Assembly (NCBI GenBank): GCA_963989245.1
Contig: OZ022342.1
Location: 53,460,817-53,524,816, forward strand
Reading direction: 5' to 3'
Source of the DNA: Nansenia antarctica
Lineage: Eukaryota > Chordata > Actinopteri > Argentiniformes > Microstomatidae
DNA length: 64,000 nucleotides
The notes under the pieces were generated by a model. The model had not been told where the DNA came from. It searched no databases and saw nothing but the letters and a program-made list of their open reading frames with translations. This document shows, piece after piece, positions 43,791-58,046 of the stretch. The stretch's first letter is position 1. The number at the start of each line of letters is the position of its first letter. Position numbers and translations under genes: made by a program.

Positions 43791-46113
43791 CTGTCAGAGG
43801 GATGCAGAGTGTACATTTTTTAATACATTCTACACCGGGGTGACTCCAGATTTTGCATACTTAAAGGGTGCCGTGACTGAAAAAAGGTTGAGAAACTCAT
43901 AGTACGTTTTGGGTCAGAATTATAACATTTAAAAGGATTTTACTGTACCTTTTACTGTACCACCAACAAAATCATGCAGCATTGTTATTTCTAACAGTAG
44001 TATTGTTATTTGTATAGGATGATGAGAAAGATTAGGCTTACACTGTCATGCATAATTATGTTCTCAAATATTTGTCTTTGTGTGAATATGACAAAGCATG
44101 CTTGTGATAGCATATATTATAATCAAGCCAATCATCCTTTGAGGTAAACTATACTTCTGTCTGTCTGTCTTCTACTTCAGCAAAGCCATTTACTCCTTGA
44201 CAGAAGGGGGGGTGAACTGAGTTAACATTGAAGAATAACAACATTTATTCCCAAACTTAATTGCAGTTTTTGAGTCTCAGCAGCAGCACAGTTTCATGCA
44301 TTATCTCAGCTGTGAAACTACAGTAAGTGCTGACTCACCCTGTAGCTTTAACACAACACTGAATCAAATGAGAGCAATTAAGGGGGATTTAGGAACACGC
44401 TGCCCTTCCCTGTCTCCTCTGCCGGCTTCGACCTTTCAGGATTTGTAGAGTGCCGTGTCTGTCGCTAAACCTGTTGTGATAAACGAGCTCAGCATTTTCA
44501 AGAAATATGGATGGATGGCTGAATGGAGGGACACTGTTTATGCTAATCTAGGCCTAACCTTTCAGTTCAGAGATAAGGCACAGTGCTCTTTTTTTTTTTT
44601 TTTGCACCTCAAAGGCCTCTCCTCTTTCTACACTTGCCGAGCGATTTTGAAGCCAGCTATCTACCATGTGGTCAAGTGGAGAACTGTATTGGCTGGTTCC
44701 AAAAAGGATATTTTCACATGAAAAATAGATTCGTGCTTCGGAGTATAAGTATATGAACAAGCCTTGGCCTTGCTTGCTTCTGACAGGTTGAACAGAAATG
44801 AACAGAATTAATTTGTGTGAACATGAGTGTGAACATGGGCACATGACAGGCTAAATGAATGCTGTTTTGATGGTTTTAGAATGCAGTTTTTTATTATGCC
44901 AAGTTTTAGAGCGAATGTTGTTTTCTCAACCCAACATGTCAAATCTTCAGTTTTCGGTCTTAAGATGAGACGGCGCTGTCAGAAAGTATGCTGTTAGCTT
45001 GTTATAACTGGCGTTCTAGCTAGTCATTTTAGATACAGTAGTACATCATTTTAAATACAGAACATCATTTTCTGCAGTTGTGATCAGGGATGAGTGTTGC
45101 ACTTTTGAACATTCTAAAACTGGGCAAGATCATGTTGTATCTGCAGCTGGCTTTATACAGTTCATTATTTTCAACAGGCTTAACAGGAATAAATAGAAAA
45201 AACTGGTTGTTGTGCATTCACCTTTGTGAACATTTCTTATCAAGAGGTTCCTGATTGCTATTCAAGCTTATGATTACTAACATGATGTAGGTGTCTTCAA
45301 TAGAATCAAAAGTGTGAGATACTCTCCGTTGAGAATGATTGATTATCTCCAACCTGAAGGTGCATGTCAAACTTGTAATTTACTTCATCACAATGTGCTC
45401 AGTATCATATTCTTTGAATGGTTTGAATGGAAATTTCATTCACTCCTGTAAGTAGCTTTGGATTTGAGCAGGAAAAAATATGGTTCCCCCAGCATGTTAA
45501 TACCACATTCATAGCAACACATAAGAAAGACGGCAAGTAAATGTCAATCCTACTTGATCTTGAATTTGTATTCCTCCACTCTCAATCTGCTAATGTATTC
45601 ATTGAAAGAAGTCCTTATCGTGTGCATGCTGTTGCATGTTAGATCCAGTACATGTCTGTGTAAAGCATGCTATCTAACATGATTCAATGCACTGTGTGAC
45701 TGGCATGGTGTCAGTGATTATCATACTGTATGCTGTGGAAAGGGTAATGCTGTGCAAATCAAAACATTTGAGTGACACAAACATTATTCTATGGGGAGAA
45801 GAGATCAAGTCTCTTCACCAGACACCACCATAAAGGACCACACCAGCCAGTTTTACTTCCTGGCTTCTTTGGAGAAAAAAACCCCACAAAGAACGAAATA
45901 AATGCTCAGTGAAACACCCTGACAGAACAGTGGAAAAAAAATATTTCACCCAATGAATTGATGTGCAACAGTTCTGCGCAACGAACACGTCATAACAATA
46001 TGAAACTTTTCACTCATATCTGCCATTATATACGTATAGAATATGTCCCAGACTGCATCGACAACGGAATCAGTTTAAACTTAATTTTCCTACTGTTCAC
46101 CTTATTATTTATG
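43791..46113. other. No gene recognised
   Basis: Short frames (96 codons or fewer) without motifs. A (T)18-type run lies at 44589-44603. No transposon ends identified. Confidence 0.45.
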
Positions 46114-46412
46114 GTAAGTATTAGTGTTGTTCCGATACCATTTTTTGATCCTGATACCGATACCGATACCTGACCGTGCAGTACTTGCCGATACCGAGTA
46201 CCGATCCGATACCACGCCGTTTGAAAAAACAAAACAAAAAAACACTTAGTCTGGCACTGCTCAAAACCTTTGTAAAACAGGAAAAAATACCAACAGAGAG
46301 TGAATGCTATAGAACTTTTTTTTATTATCTACCTGGTATGGTGACAAGAAAATCAACCCCTATAAAACCTGAAATGTGGCTCTCACAGATGCCAATCAGT
46401 GCAATAGCCATT

Positions 46413-46630
46413 TAAGATATAAAACAGTCGTAGTAGTAGTGCAACAGCAAGTGAACATTTACAAACAAAATAACTTTAAGATATAAAACAGTAGTAGTAG
46501 TGCAACAGCAAGTAAACAATTACAAACAAAATAACTTTAAGATATAAAACAGTCGTAGTAGTAGTGCAACAGCAAGTGAACATTTACAAACAAAATAACT
46601 TTAAGATATAAAACAGTCGTAGTAGTAGTG
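46413..46630. repeat. ~64-bp tandem repeat inside hAT element
   Basis: Three units plus a partial fourth, each beginning TAAGATATAAAACAGT and carrying GTAGTAGTGCAACAGCAAGT. The second unit lacks three bases (GTC/GTA region). The array lies at one end of the transposase remnant. Confidence 0.88.
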
Positions 46631-46999
46631 GGGCTCCTCCTCGACGGTCTGGAACCTTTTGTCGACAGCCGCTAGTAGGGTTGCTTTCATTGTTTTTATC
46701 CCGCTGTCCTCCTCGGTCTCTCGGGTCAACAGTCGCTTCAGTACCACCACCGTGGGGACGACTTCAGACGCGATGGAGGTGCTAAAGCTGATTTGTTTCG
46801 TAATCTCCTCGAATGGAGCCAGGACGATGTTTACTTTTTCAAGTAAAGCCCACTGGTTGGTACTCAGGGCGTGTTTGTTTTTCAGCATGCGTGTTTGTTT
46901 TTCCGCGATAGTGAAAAGCTGCCACGCCATTGGTTGAGAGCAGCTGCTCTGGGCCAATAGCGTTCCAGCAGAGGAGCATGCCTGGGCATGTCTGGGCAT
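46601..46999 (-). pseudogene. hAT transposase fragment
   Basis: A 132-codon frame with LSTNQWALLEKVNIVLAPFE, ITKQIS and SIASEVVPTVVVLKRLL. This is the region upstream of the C-terminal dimerisation domain in hAT/ZBED-type transposases. The N-terminal zinc finger and the C-terminal block are missing. It sits inside the element with intact ends, so this copy could only move if helped in trans. Confidence 0.7.
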
Positions 47000-47325
47000 G
47001 TCTGTGTTAGGAAGGCTGTGTCAGGCTACTATAGCAGACAAGCTGAGAAAAACGCAACGTGCTGCGTTTGAACAAGAGTTTGGTATCGGGTGTTATTATT
47101 TGTTAGTACTCGCCGATACCGATACCAGCATTTTTGTGCGTATCGGTGGCCATGCCGATACTAGTATCGGTATCGGAACAACACTAGTAAGTATTGTTTA
47201 ATAATTACAGATCCAATTAAATATGATTGCCAATTAAACTGTACAACTTATTTGGGGGGTTGTTTTGCAAAAACAGATATCTCTGTTTGTATTTATTATC
47301 CTAGAAAAAGTGTTTTCTTTTAGAT

Positions 47326-47660
47326 TAGATTAGATTAGATTCAACCTTATTGTCATTGACAGAGAACAATACTAAGACAACGAAACACAGTTCGTCATCT
47401 AACCAGTGCATAATGTGCCATGAATGTTATTCATGCTTCGGCTCCTGACATTGCAGCACAAGACATAAGGCAATAGACATAATTCAATATAAAAAGATTT
47501 AAAAAGTGACAATTTGCAGACAATAAGGCAATAGGCATAATACAAGATAAAGGTGACAATATTATTACAGGTAAGACAGAATACACTAGTGGTGCAACTA
47601 ATAGATCTAAAGTGGCTTTGAGTTTGAGGTTTTCATAGTCCATATCATGGTGTGCTTGGG
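47326..47660 (-). repeat. Retroposon 3' end with (TAGAT)n tail
   Basis: On the minus strand it ends TTTCGTTGTCTTAG...TGACAATAAGG followed by a (TTGAATC)TAATC-type pentamer tail. It is the same terminus type as at 3288-3400. The upstream body (to about 47660) is diverged and without a readable frame. Confidence 0.5.
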
Positions 47661-47700
47661 GATGATAGTAAATTGTCTACAGTGGGCTTTTTGATATTAT

Positions 47701-47779
47701 TCAATGTATGGACATTGCATGTATGGACATTGCATGTATGGATATTGCATGTATGGATATTGCATGTATGGACATTGCC
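47701..47779. repeat. 15-bp minisatellite
   Basis: About five copies of CATGTATGG(A)(C/T)ATTG, differing only at one C/T position. Confidence 0.88.
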
Positions 47780-49760
47780 ATCATTGGACTTATTGGGAAC
47801 GTTACCCTTATGAAGATGTTCATTACTGTGAAGTCAATGCAGACGGTGCTCAACTTGTTCATGTCCAGCCTTGCGCTACGTGTAATGAATATGAATGTAA
47901 AAAGTAAATATTGCATGAATATCAATATGATATGTACAGTGTGATGCGTACAGGACAAGGGCTAATATATGTACCGTTAAGATATGTGCAGTGTGCACGT
48001 ATATTCTTTGTGTGCACTCCTTCATATATAATATGTGAGAGGTAATATTTCAATTTATTTCACACAATAGTAGCAATTTCAAAGCGTTTCTCCAGTTTCA
48101 TCCTTCTGCCAGAGGAGCTCATTTCTCCAGTTTCTGTGCGTACTCATGGGTCCCAGTGTGCGTGGAAGAGTGTACGTTTTCACACAAGTTGATTTGCAGG
48201 CAGAGCTTGAACCCGGGTCTTTCCCAAGTAAAGAAGTGAAGACCCAAGTGTCTATTATTAGGCCAAAAAGACATCCTCCACGTTTGAGGGTAACACTTTT
48301 CATGAACATGTGTCAGGCAGGGCTACCTCATCAGGAGAGTGTGATTCCAAATCACCCTCTACAAATCACCTTACTAAAGATCAGACTCAATGTAGACACC
48401 AGAGACGCATAGCTGAATGATAATAATAATACGTTGTATGAATCCCTAATTGTTGTCAAGTACATGCAAAGAAAGGTATAATTGCACTGGGCATCCTCCT
48501 CCATCGTCAGATGAGAGCCAGCCAGTAATTTAGCCCCGACATGATTAATGAACACTGTTAGCTTTAAACGCCCGGGCAAACGTGCTGGGCTCTCAGTTGT
48601 TACTTCCACTGCCTTGTCAATGTAACTTGTAATCACAGAGGATCACTGGATAGGCTACATAATGAGTGGAACAAGTGGAGCTCAAACTAATATTGGTAAC
48701 TTGCACTACTATGATATTACAGATTACATAATATGTGTTAATGGATGATTCCTATGTAGGGAATGATGATTCCTTATGTAAGCAATGTGTTGCAACTCTA
48801 CATTATTTCACAATGTTGTTAGTTTCGTCTTGTTAGTTGTTGTATGTCTGAAGTTGTGCTTTCATTTGTACATTGGACCCTCGTTTGACGTTTGTTTTTC
48901 ACTACAAGTTATTCCAAGCTCCCTTCTGTCAACACATTCGCCCCAATACAGCCCAGTGAGATTTCACAACGACAGAGGATGCTTAGAGAGAGGGTCTTGT
49001 CCCTTCGAATAGGAGGATTTACTGGGAATCGGACAGGACGTGTCACACAGAGAGAAGCGACAAGTCACATATAGATGAATATTCAAAAGCTCAGCAAGAG
49101 CAATCTCAGTCCCCCTGGCATCTTCCATGCTGTGTGTCATGCTGTCTGAGTTGAGTTACAAGACAGCATGACTGCCTCTTCTCTTAGGAGTGGTAACACC
49201 ACACAGGGAAGAGAAGAAAAACGGACTCTTCTTTTTCTTTTAGTTTGACAGTTGACTTCATTCTTTCTCTGAAAGAAGACACTGTACTTTAAGAAGAAGG
49301 CTTTGACTTTGAGTCCTAAGATCTGACAATTGCTGTACATGATCATGTTGATTATATATCTTTTTTTGTGTGCATGTCCATTCTCTCTCATCAGAGTTCG
49401 TCAAGAACACTTTAACAGAAGCAAATACAACCGACTTTTGTCGTGGCGAATAAGACATTTGAATTTGAACTTTATGGTCACGGTGAAACAACGTAATGTC
49501 TTGTGTTTTCTTTACTATCCTATGAATCAGATGAAAAATAACACCTGTTTCCTTGTAAATGATTTCCTTGAACCCCTGCTGCAAACACTAAGCATTAAAA
49601 TCTCAATCTAGTCAGATCTCACTGTGTAGGACATGTGTGACAATCCATTTCAAATGATTGTGTTTAAGTATATATCAACATTCTTTTAATACTAACAGGA
49701 AGTCAAGCAGTTTAAAAGAATAGTCCACTCTTTTTGAGGTTACCTTATTTGTGTCTTACC
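47780..49760. other. No gene recognised
   Basis: The longest frames (108 codons) lack motifs. No transposon ends recognised. Confidence 0.45.
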
Positions 49761-49774
49761 TACCTATGTGTTAA

Positions 49775-50567
49775 TAATAATAATGGGGGGGGGGGGGCGG
49801 GATGGGGGAGATGGCTAGGGGTAGGGGAGGCTGTAGGCATGGGAGAACAGGTAGGTTTTGAGGTGGGATTTAAAAGTGAGGAGTGAGGGTGAGTCTCTGA
49901 GTGGTTGAGGGAGAGAGTTCCAGAGGCGGGGTGCAGCTCGTGAAAAGGCACGGTGGCCGAAGCCTTTGAGTTTTGAGGGTGGGACAGTGAGGGGAACAAT
50001 GGATGAGGATCGGAGGGTACGGGTAGGGCGGTGGGGGAGAAGGAGGTCAGTCAGGTAAGGGGGGGCCAGGCTATGGAGGGCTTTGTATGTGAGGATGAGG
50101 ACTTTGAATTGTATACGTTCTTTGATGGGGAGCCAGTGGAGAGAGTGGAGGACAGGAGTGATGTGGTCACGGGAGCGGGTGTTTGAGAGGAGGCGTGCAG
50201 CAGAGTTTTGGACCATCTGGAGTCTATGGAGGGAGCGGGAGGTGATGCCGGTGAGTAGGGAGTTGCAGTAGTCAAGGCGGGAGGAGATGAAGGCGTGGAT
50301 GAGGGATTCAGCAGCGGGGGGGGGAGAGGCAGTGTCTGATTTTTGCAATGTTTCGGAGGTGGAAGTAGGATGTCTTGACAATAGAACTGACATGGGGATC
50401 GAATGAGAGGGTGGGGTCCAGAATGAAGCCGAGGTTGCGAGCCAGGGGGGAGGGGGTGATGGTAGTGTCGTCAATGGTGAGTGTGATGGGTCCGGTTTTA
50501 TTGAGGATGGATTTGGTGCCGATGAGGATGACTTCGGTCTTTTGACTGTTGTTATTGGTTCATCCAA
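49775..50567 (-). mobile_element. 5'-truncated L2-like LINE
   Basis: The minus-strand frame (stop near 49815) encodes QMVQNSAARLL, HWLPIKERIQFKVLILTYKA, GHRAFSRAAPRLWNSLP and FKSHLKTYLF, the conserved end of L2 reverse transcriptase proteins. Upstream of about 50340 the matching protein continues in another frame, so there is a frameshift in a G-rich run. The 3' end finishes in a C-rich run and (ATT)n at 49775-49795. Better preserved than the copy at 360-905. Confidence 0.82.
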
Positions 50568-50569
50568 AC

Positions 50570-52560
50570 AGTTTAGAAATCCACCGGGTTATTATTTAGC
50601 CTTGTGTAGTTATGAACGTCTGCTGGAGGTCGTTTTTAGCAACGGTAGAGGAGGGACCTGCTTTCGGGACCAGTGAGCACTCAAAAAACAACATCTTCAA
50701 AAATAGTGAACTATCCCTTTAAGCAGGAGTGGGCTATAAATGGGTAATTTTTGGTTTTGCTTAGGTCATTTTTTGGGGGGGTATTCCATTTGCCCTATCT
50801 CGACATGAAATGACAACATCTTGATTATGCTTTTTCTGAGAAAACTGCAGTCATCTTGGATTTGTGTCTTGCACGCTTTTTTTCTTGGACCCAAGGCTGA
50901 AAACGTTGTAATTTCATATTGAGAGAGGTCAAATGGAATACAAAAAAACTGAGACCTAATAAATATAACCAAAAAAGTGTTTTTGACCTCTGTATAGCCC
51001 ACTCTTACTTTAGGAAGTGAATGTACTAATAAAGTTAGGCTGCCAGATCCTGAGTTTACTCAAGTAACCACCGCTCCTTTTTCGTCTTTAGTTCAATAAG
51101 TTTATGATGTATTATTTCATCACACACTGTGACCCTTTCTGTTTTGCTTTTGTCTTCAACTTCAGATGAGCTCTGTCAAATCCACAGGGGTTTTCTTCTT
51201 TCCATGATAGAGAAGTTGAAATAACTGACAAATAAGTCCTGCTGCGGTACTATTGACAGGAAACATTACAGTGTACACAAGCACAACATCTTAATATTAA
51301 TCATTCTAATGGCATGACATTTTTATTATGCAAAGTAATGAAAATCATACATGCATACTGCTGCATAGAGTACTAATCAATTACGTAATTGATCTCCAGT
51401 TGTCTTAAAGGCGCTGACCTGTGTATGTATCACATCTTAAATAACTCAAGAGCGACATGACTTTCATACAGTATCATTTGAAGTCTGTTGCTTTGCAACA
51501 AAGCAAAGTGAAGAAACAGGGCATTAAATATTCCTTTATGTTCCGTTCATGCCCCAGTATAAAGCCAAAGACTGCATATTTTAATCTGTTTTCCACAAGT
51601 ATGATTCTATAGATAGCCAAACATACAATCACCTCTCTTGCCACCTCTTCGCCTATGCCGAAACAAGAAAAACAGACTTCACTTTGTTCTTGTGTTGTTT
51701 GCTTGTTCAGGCACTTCAGACAGGATTATTGAGACGTAGACACCCACACTTCTGAACATAAACTTTAATGGATCGATAGACAGCTGTTCTTCTTCTCTGC
51801 AGCATGACATTGCTATAAATATAAGGAAGATAAAGGTTTGTTTATTCATCAGTAGCTACCATCATTAAGCTCTTCCTGTGATGAGCATTCCAACTGTACT
51901 GACTCACATTATTTTGTGTAGGGAAACAGTGAGAACCATAACTTTCTTGTATTTCAGTGTAAACAAACAAAACATTGTTCTCCATGAATTAAGGAGAAGG
52001 ATTTTTTTAGCCCTGTGTATTTAATGTAAAAAAGTAAATAGGCATAAGGTGGATTTATGTCACATATTTTTGAATGAGGCTGTTATGTTAATACAGTGAT
52101 TTCCCCTTTTCATGATATGTTTCCTGGGACATACCCCACAGTGTAGTGTACAATGAGGTGGAATATAATACACCCCATAATAACCAAAGTTCGCCACTCT
52201 CCCTCTGAGCATTATCATTCCACTAATAAGGGGTTAATTCGGGGAGGGTTACCCGTCTTAGTGCTGCTTCAAGTTAACACAATGGCAGTTGGATATGAAT
52301 TACAGTCACTACGGCCATTATGTCATGCGTTTGTGTGGAGAATGTTTCCCCCACAAATACCATGCTAAAATCCTGCTCTTACAATTCTGTGGTTTGCCCT
52401 CTGTTTATCTATCGAAATGAGAATTTGAGTAGACAGTCTGTGAATTCATATGTGCTCACTACCTTTTCTTCTTTCTTCTCGGTTGCATCAGTCTCAGCCC
52501 TATCCATGTCTTGTCCCTTGAGTAGAGGGCCTATCTTTTATGCTACATAACTCGCACCAT
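50570..52560. other. No gene recognised
   Basis: Frames of 78 codons or fewer without motifs. No element ends identified. Confidence 0.45.
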
Positions 52561-52569
52561 GGGGGGTCT

Positions 52570-52698
52570 GTGGAGGTACACATCGGAAGATGGGCTCATT
52601 GTAATGCATGGAATGGCATGAGGAATGTTGTGTTTGACACAATTTCCCATTGCATTACAGGCATTATAATGAGCCCGCCCTCCGATTTCTACCTCCAC
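52570..52698. repeat. Palindromic MITE, copy 2
   Basis: Ends GTGGAGGTA... and ...TACCTCCAC are inverted. The internal GGGCTCATTGTAATGCATGG and ATTATAATGAGCCCG blocks match the copy at 13-140. It ends about 28 bp before the hAT element at 52726. Confidence 0.75.
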
Positions 52699-53106
52699 TA
52701 ACGTCCTGTGTGTTGTATACTAGGCCAGTGGTCTTCAACCGGGGGTCCGCAGAGGTACTGCAGGGGGTCCGCCAATTTATTTTTTCAATATGACATTTTT
52801 CACCAACATAATCAGTGAGAATTAAAAAATATAACAAAAATGATATTGAGTAAAGTACAAGCATTAATAGGCAATAATAAGCTACTTTTGACAAAAACTA
52901 TTTACAAAATAAATGATGCCCATGATTCTAGAGTCTCACATAACGTCAGCTTAAAAAAAAAAACACACCTGTCTAGCAAGGTGTTGGCTAAAACGCTGCA
53001 GTTCGGTCTTCATTGCGAAATTAACGTTAAATAATAACTAGCATAACGTTACTAATTTAGTTAGTTTGATAATAACAAACCTGCCTCTTTGCTTCTCTAT
53101 GCGCCC

Positions 53107-53417
53107 TTATCCGCTTGTTAAGTCGTGACGTGTTTCCGGGGCCAAAGTTGGCTGAGGCGCTGTCTTCGAAATGGAGAAATAATAATAATAATAAATTATA
53201 TTTATATAGCGCTTTTCCGAGGCTCAAATACCCTGACAATATGGAGAAAACGGGAAAGTGCCGTGTCCCTTGTTGTATGAATAGATCAGAGTCTAAAAAA
53301 CGATTAAACTGTCATTCTACCGCTGTAGTTCACAGGTACTCTGGTGCGGGGAATTTCTGGTTTGACCCCGGAAATGGCTAAACGTCACTTTTGACGTCAG
53401 ACTTAACAAGCGGATAA
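53107..53417. mobile_element. Nested 311-bp TIR element inside the hAT copy
   Basis: Bounded by a perfect 18-bp inverted repeat, TTATCCGCTTGTTAAGTC. Homology continues inward through a TGACGT motif and TTTCCGGGG(C/T)CAAA. It interrupts the transposase: the reading frame resumes within a few bases of its right end. It holds a short frame beginning MEKTGKCRVPCC that faintly recalls a THAP-type finger start, and an L2-like 3' tail (about 53179-53240, minus strand). No target duplication was recognised and the superfamily is unassigned. Confidence 0.7.
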
Positions 53418-53418
53418 C

Positions 53419-53989
53419 GTGCTCCTTTACCATTCCGAGGTCAGATGGCTTTCCCGTGGATCAGTATTGGCGCGCGTCTTTGAATTACGCACAGCTATCC
53501 ACGAGATTCTGCTACCGCGCGGAGCTGGCTGCGCATTTCAATGCATTTCCGCGGATTCCGCGGTGCCCTCTCCTGACGTGAAATGCGCAATTGTTGATCA
53601 CTTGGAGGCACTCGAAAGTCAATTTGAGAAGTACTTTTCTGAGACTGAGTCTTGGAGAAAGCACAAGACATGGATACGGTTATCATGCAAAGACAATGCA
53701 TCCGACGCCTAAACCTGACAGCCGCTGAGGAAGATCAGCTGATCGACCTAACCACAGACAGTACACACAATAATGTGTACGAGTCACAGCCTCTCACCCA
53801 GTTCTCGATGAGCCTCTTGCCTTTTGCAACAACTTATCTTTGTGAAAGTGGATTCTCCTCCCTCACCTACCTGAAGAGCAAATGTTCCAGACAGCAGTCT
53901 GAGGATGACATGATGCTCTGCCTGACAACCTCCATCTCCCCCAGAATAGACAAGCTGTGTACCACCAACCAGGGCCAGTCATCTCACTG
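53419..53989 (+). pseudogene. hAT transposase C-terminal part, frameshifted
   Basis: The first frame encodes LLYHSEVRWLSRGSVLARVF and DHLEALESQFEKYF. After about 53690 the conserved end continues in a second frame with FATTYLCESGFSSLTYLKSK and a PRIDKLC-type ending: the hAT dimerisation domain of ZBED5/Charlie-like transposases. The N-terminal zinc finger and catalytic N-part are absent. It belongs to the same broad family as the BED fragment at 29310-29640. Confidence 0.82.
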
Positions 53990-54336
53990 AGGTAGGCATA
54001 CCTGGCTTCCTGAAGCTAAAAGTTTCATTGTTGAAAAATAATAATAATAGAAAATATAAGCCTCATCAACAACAACAACAACAACAACAATAATAATAAC
54101 CAATCATAATTATGCATGAACGTTTTATCAATCATAAACATATAGGCTAATAACCCAGTATATACATAGGTTCATACGGTGAAAGAAAAGGTGAATGAAG
54201 TAAATATAAAAGTTATTATAGGCTTTAAAATGTGAGACATTTAAAAAAAAATATTACATGTGGGGGTCCCTGTTCTGTTTGTCTCTCGTCCAAGGGGTCC
54301 TTGGGTTGAAAAAGGTTGAAGACCCCTGTACTAGGC

Positions 54337-54962
54337 TATATATTATGTTCCCTTTTTTAGACCTTTTATTAGTGAGTTACCCCAGAGTCTCGAACTCAAA
54401 AATTAAAACTGTTGCTTGGCAACTAACTACTTCCACACAATTAGGTGTACTTTTTTGGGGTTTGTTTCTGCTTTATTAACCAAGTGAGCAGCTGCTTCTC
54501 TGAAACCAGCTGGAATAGAGCTGAAGTTGTTTGGGATATTAAAAGACTGTGGCCAGTTAGGGTTGAGCTAGTCATCCATACATGTTCTATGCTTCAAATG
54601 ATGGGCTCGATGATCAAGATGAAAGGTGAAGCCTGCTTCCTTTAGCACAGCAATTTGACAGAGGGGAGGGCACACATCAACACTCATGCAGACTGAGGTA
54701 TGAAACGTCTCAGTGGTCAAATTGAACAATGTTCCTCCGCAGTATGTCACTCCACTTTAACAGCTCCGCAGGGAGAGACAAGTGTTGTCTCATCTCTCTG
54801 TGTTTGACAGATTATTTCTAAGAGTACTTTAGTACCCCTAGAGCAGAGTCTGTCTCAGCAGTGGGCCCCTGCCTCAGTGGCCTGGGGTGGACACCAGAGG
54901 GCAAACACACATATTCAACTACAGTCTACATTGAGGCTGAGTTAGACTAAGCTTATCCCACA
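54337..54962. other. No gene recognised
   Basis: Short frames without motifs between the hAT element and a microsatellite block. Confidence 0.4.
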
Positions 54963-55207
<245 letters not shown>

Positions 55208-55350
55208 CAGACAGGGAAGAAGGTTATAAAAGCATTGTACAGAAGCTAACTATCCCCTCTAGAGAGATAGCAGTGGGTAGAACAGCTGAGTGTGAGTGGC
55301 ACAGCATGGAATGCTGCTATGCGACCTCTGACCTTAGCACTCAACACTAC

Positions 55351-57330
<1,980 letters not shown>

Positions 57331-57332
57331 AC

Positions 57333-57427
<95 letters not shown>

Positions 57428-57466
57428 CAAACACACACACACTCACACAAACACACACACATACAC

Positions 57467-57523
<57 letters not shown>
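57333..57523. repeat. (CA)n microsatellite, interrupted
   Basis: CA array with AGAACAAA, CTCA and CATA interruptions around 57424-57460. Confidence 0.93.
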
Positions 57524-57527
<4 letters not shown>

Positions 57528-57783
57528 ACGTCATAGAGCACTCTGAAATCAGTTTACGAACGGTCGTAACTAACGGTCGTAAACTAACTGTAAACATGGC
57601 GGACACCAACGATAACATTATCACCCAACGATTTTACATTATCGTGTTAACATTAACATTGACGTTAGCTTGCTAGTTTCCATTGCTAACTTAGTGATGT
57701 TGACAGTAGATACTCGTTAATTAACGTTGCCATTTTCCTATTTTAAAAATGTTAAAAGATGTAAATGGAAACGTTAGTTAACG

Positions 57784-57962
57784 ACTCTAGAGAGTATTAT
57801 TCAACATGCATCTACGTGTAACAAAACATGTAATAGTCATGTTTATACATGGGATGAATTTACGTTAATTAACTAAATGAACGTTCATTCATCTCATGTA
57901 TATACATGACTATTACCTGTTTTGTTACACGTAGATGCATGTTGAATAATACTCTCTAGAGT
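57784..57962. repeat. Long palindrome (76-bp arms, 27-bp loop)
   Basis: 57784-57859 pairs with 57887-57962 with only three mismatches, beginning ACTCTAGAGAGTATTATTCA. No coding capacity. Either a hairpin MITE or a recent inverted duplication; no flanking direct repeat seen. Confidence 0.88.
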
Positions 57963-58046
57963 ACCAATCAAGCCGCAACCATAACATTTTGCGACGACTT
58001 GCTCCGACATTTTTAAATTGGAATGTTCAGGACACTCGGACAAACC

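Larger units (their letters stand above)
46122..47186 (-). mobile_element. Internally deleted hAT element with 8-bp TSD
   Basis: 1,065 bp bounded by inverted repeats starting TAGTGTTGTTCCGATACC. It is flanked by a perfect 8-bp direct duplication GTAAGTAT (46114-46121 and 47187-47194), as expected for the hAT superfamily. GATACC-type motifs recur inside both ends. It contains a transposase fragment on the minus strand and a tandem repeat. Confidence 0.88.
52726..54328 (+). mobile_element. hAT element (ZBED5/Charlie-like) with 8-bp TSD, internally deleted
   Basis: 1,603 bp. The left end CAGTGGTCTTCAACC and the reverse complement of the right end CAGGGGTCTTCAACC match at 14 of 15 bases. The flanking 8-bp duplication is perfect: TACTAGGC at 52718-52725 and 54329-54336, with a central CTAG typical of hAT targets. 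It carries the C-terminal part of a transposase and a nested element at 53107-53417. The ends and the duplication are much better kept than the coding part. Confidence 0.92.

Noticed and set aside
47701..47779. CRISPR-like array
   Set aside because: The units are contiguous 15-bp tandem repeats with no spacers, in a vertebrate-type sequence.
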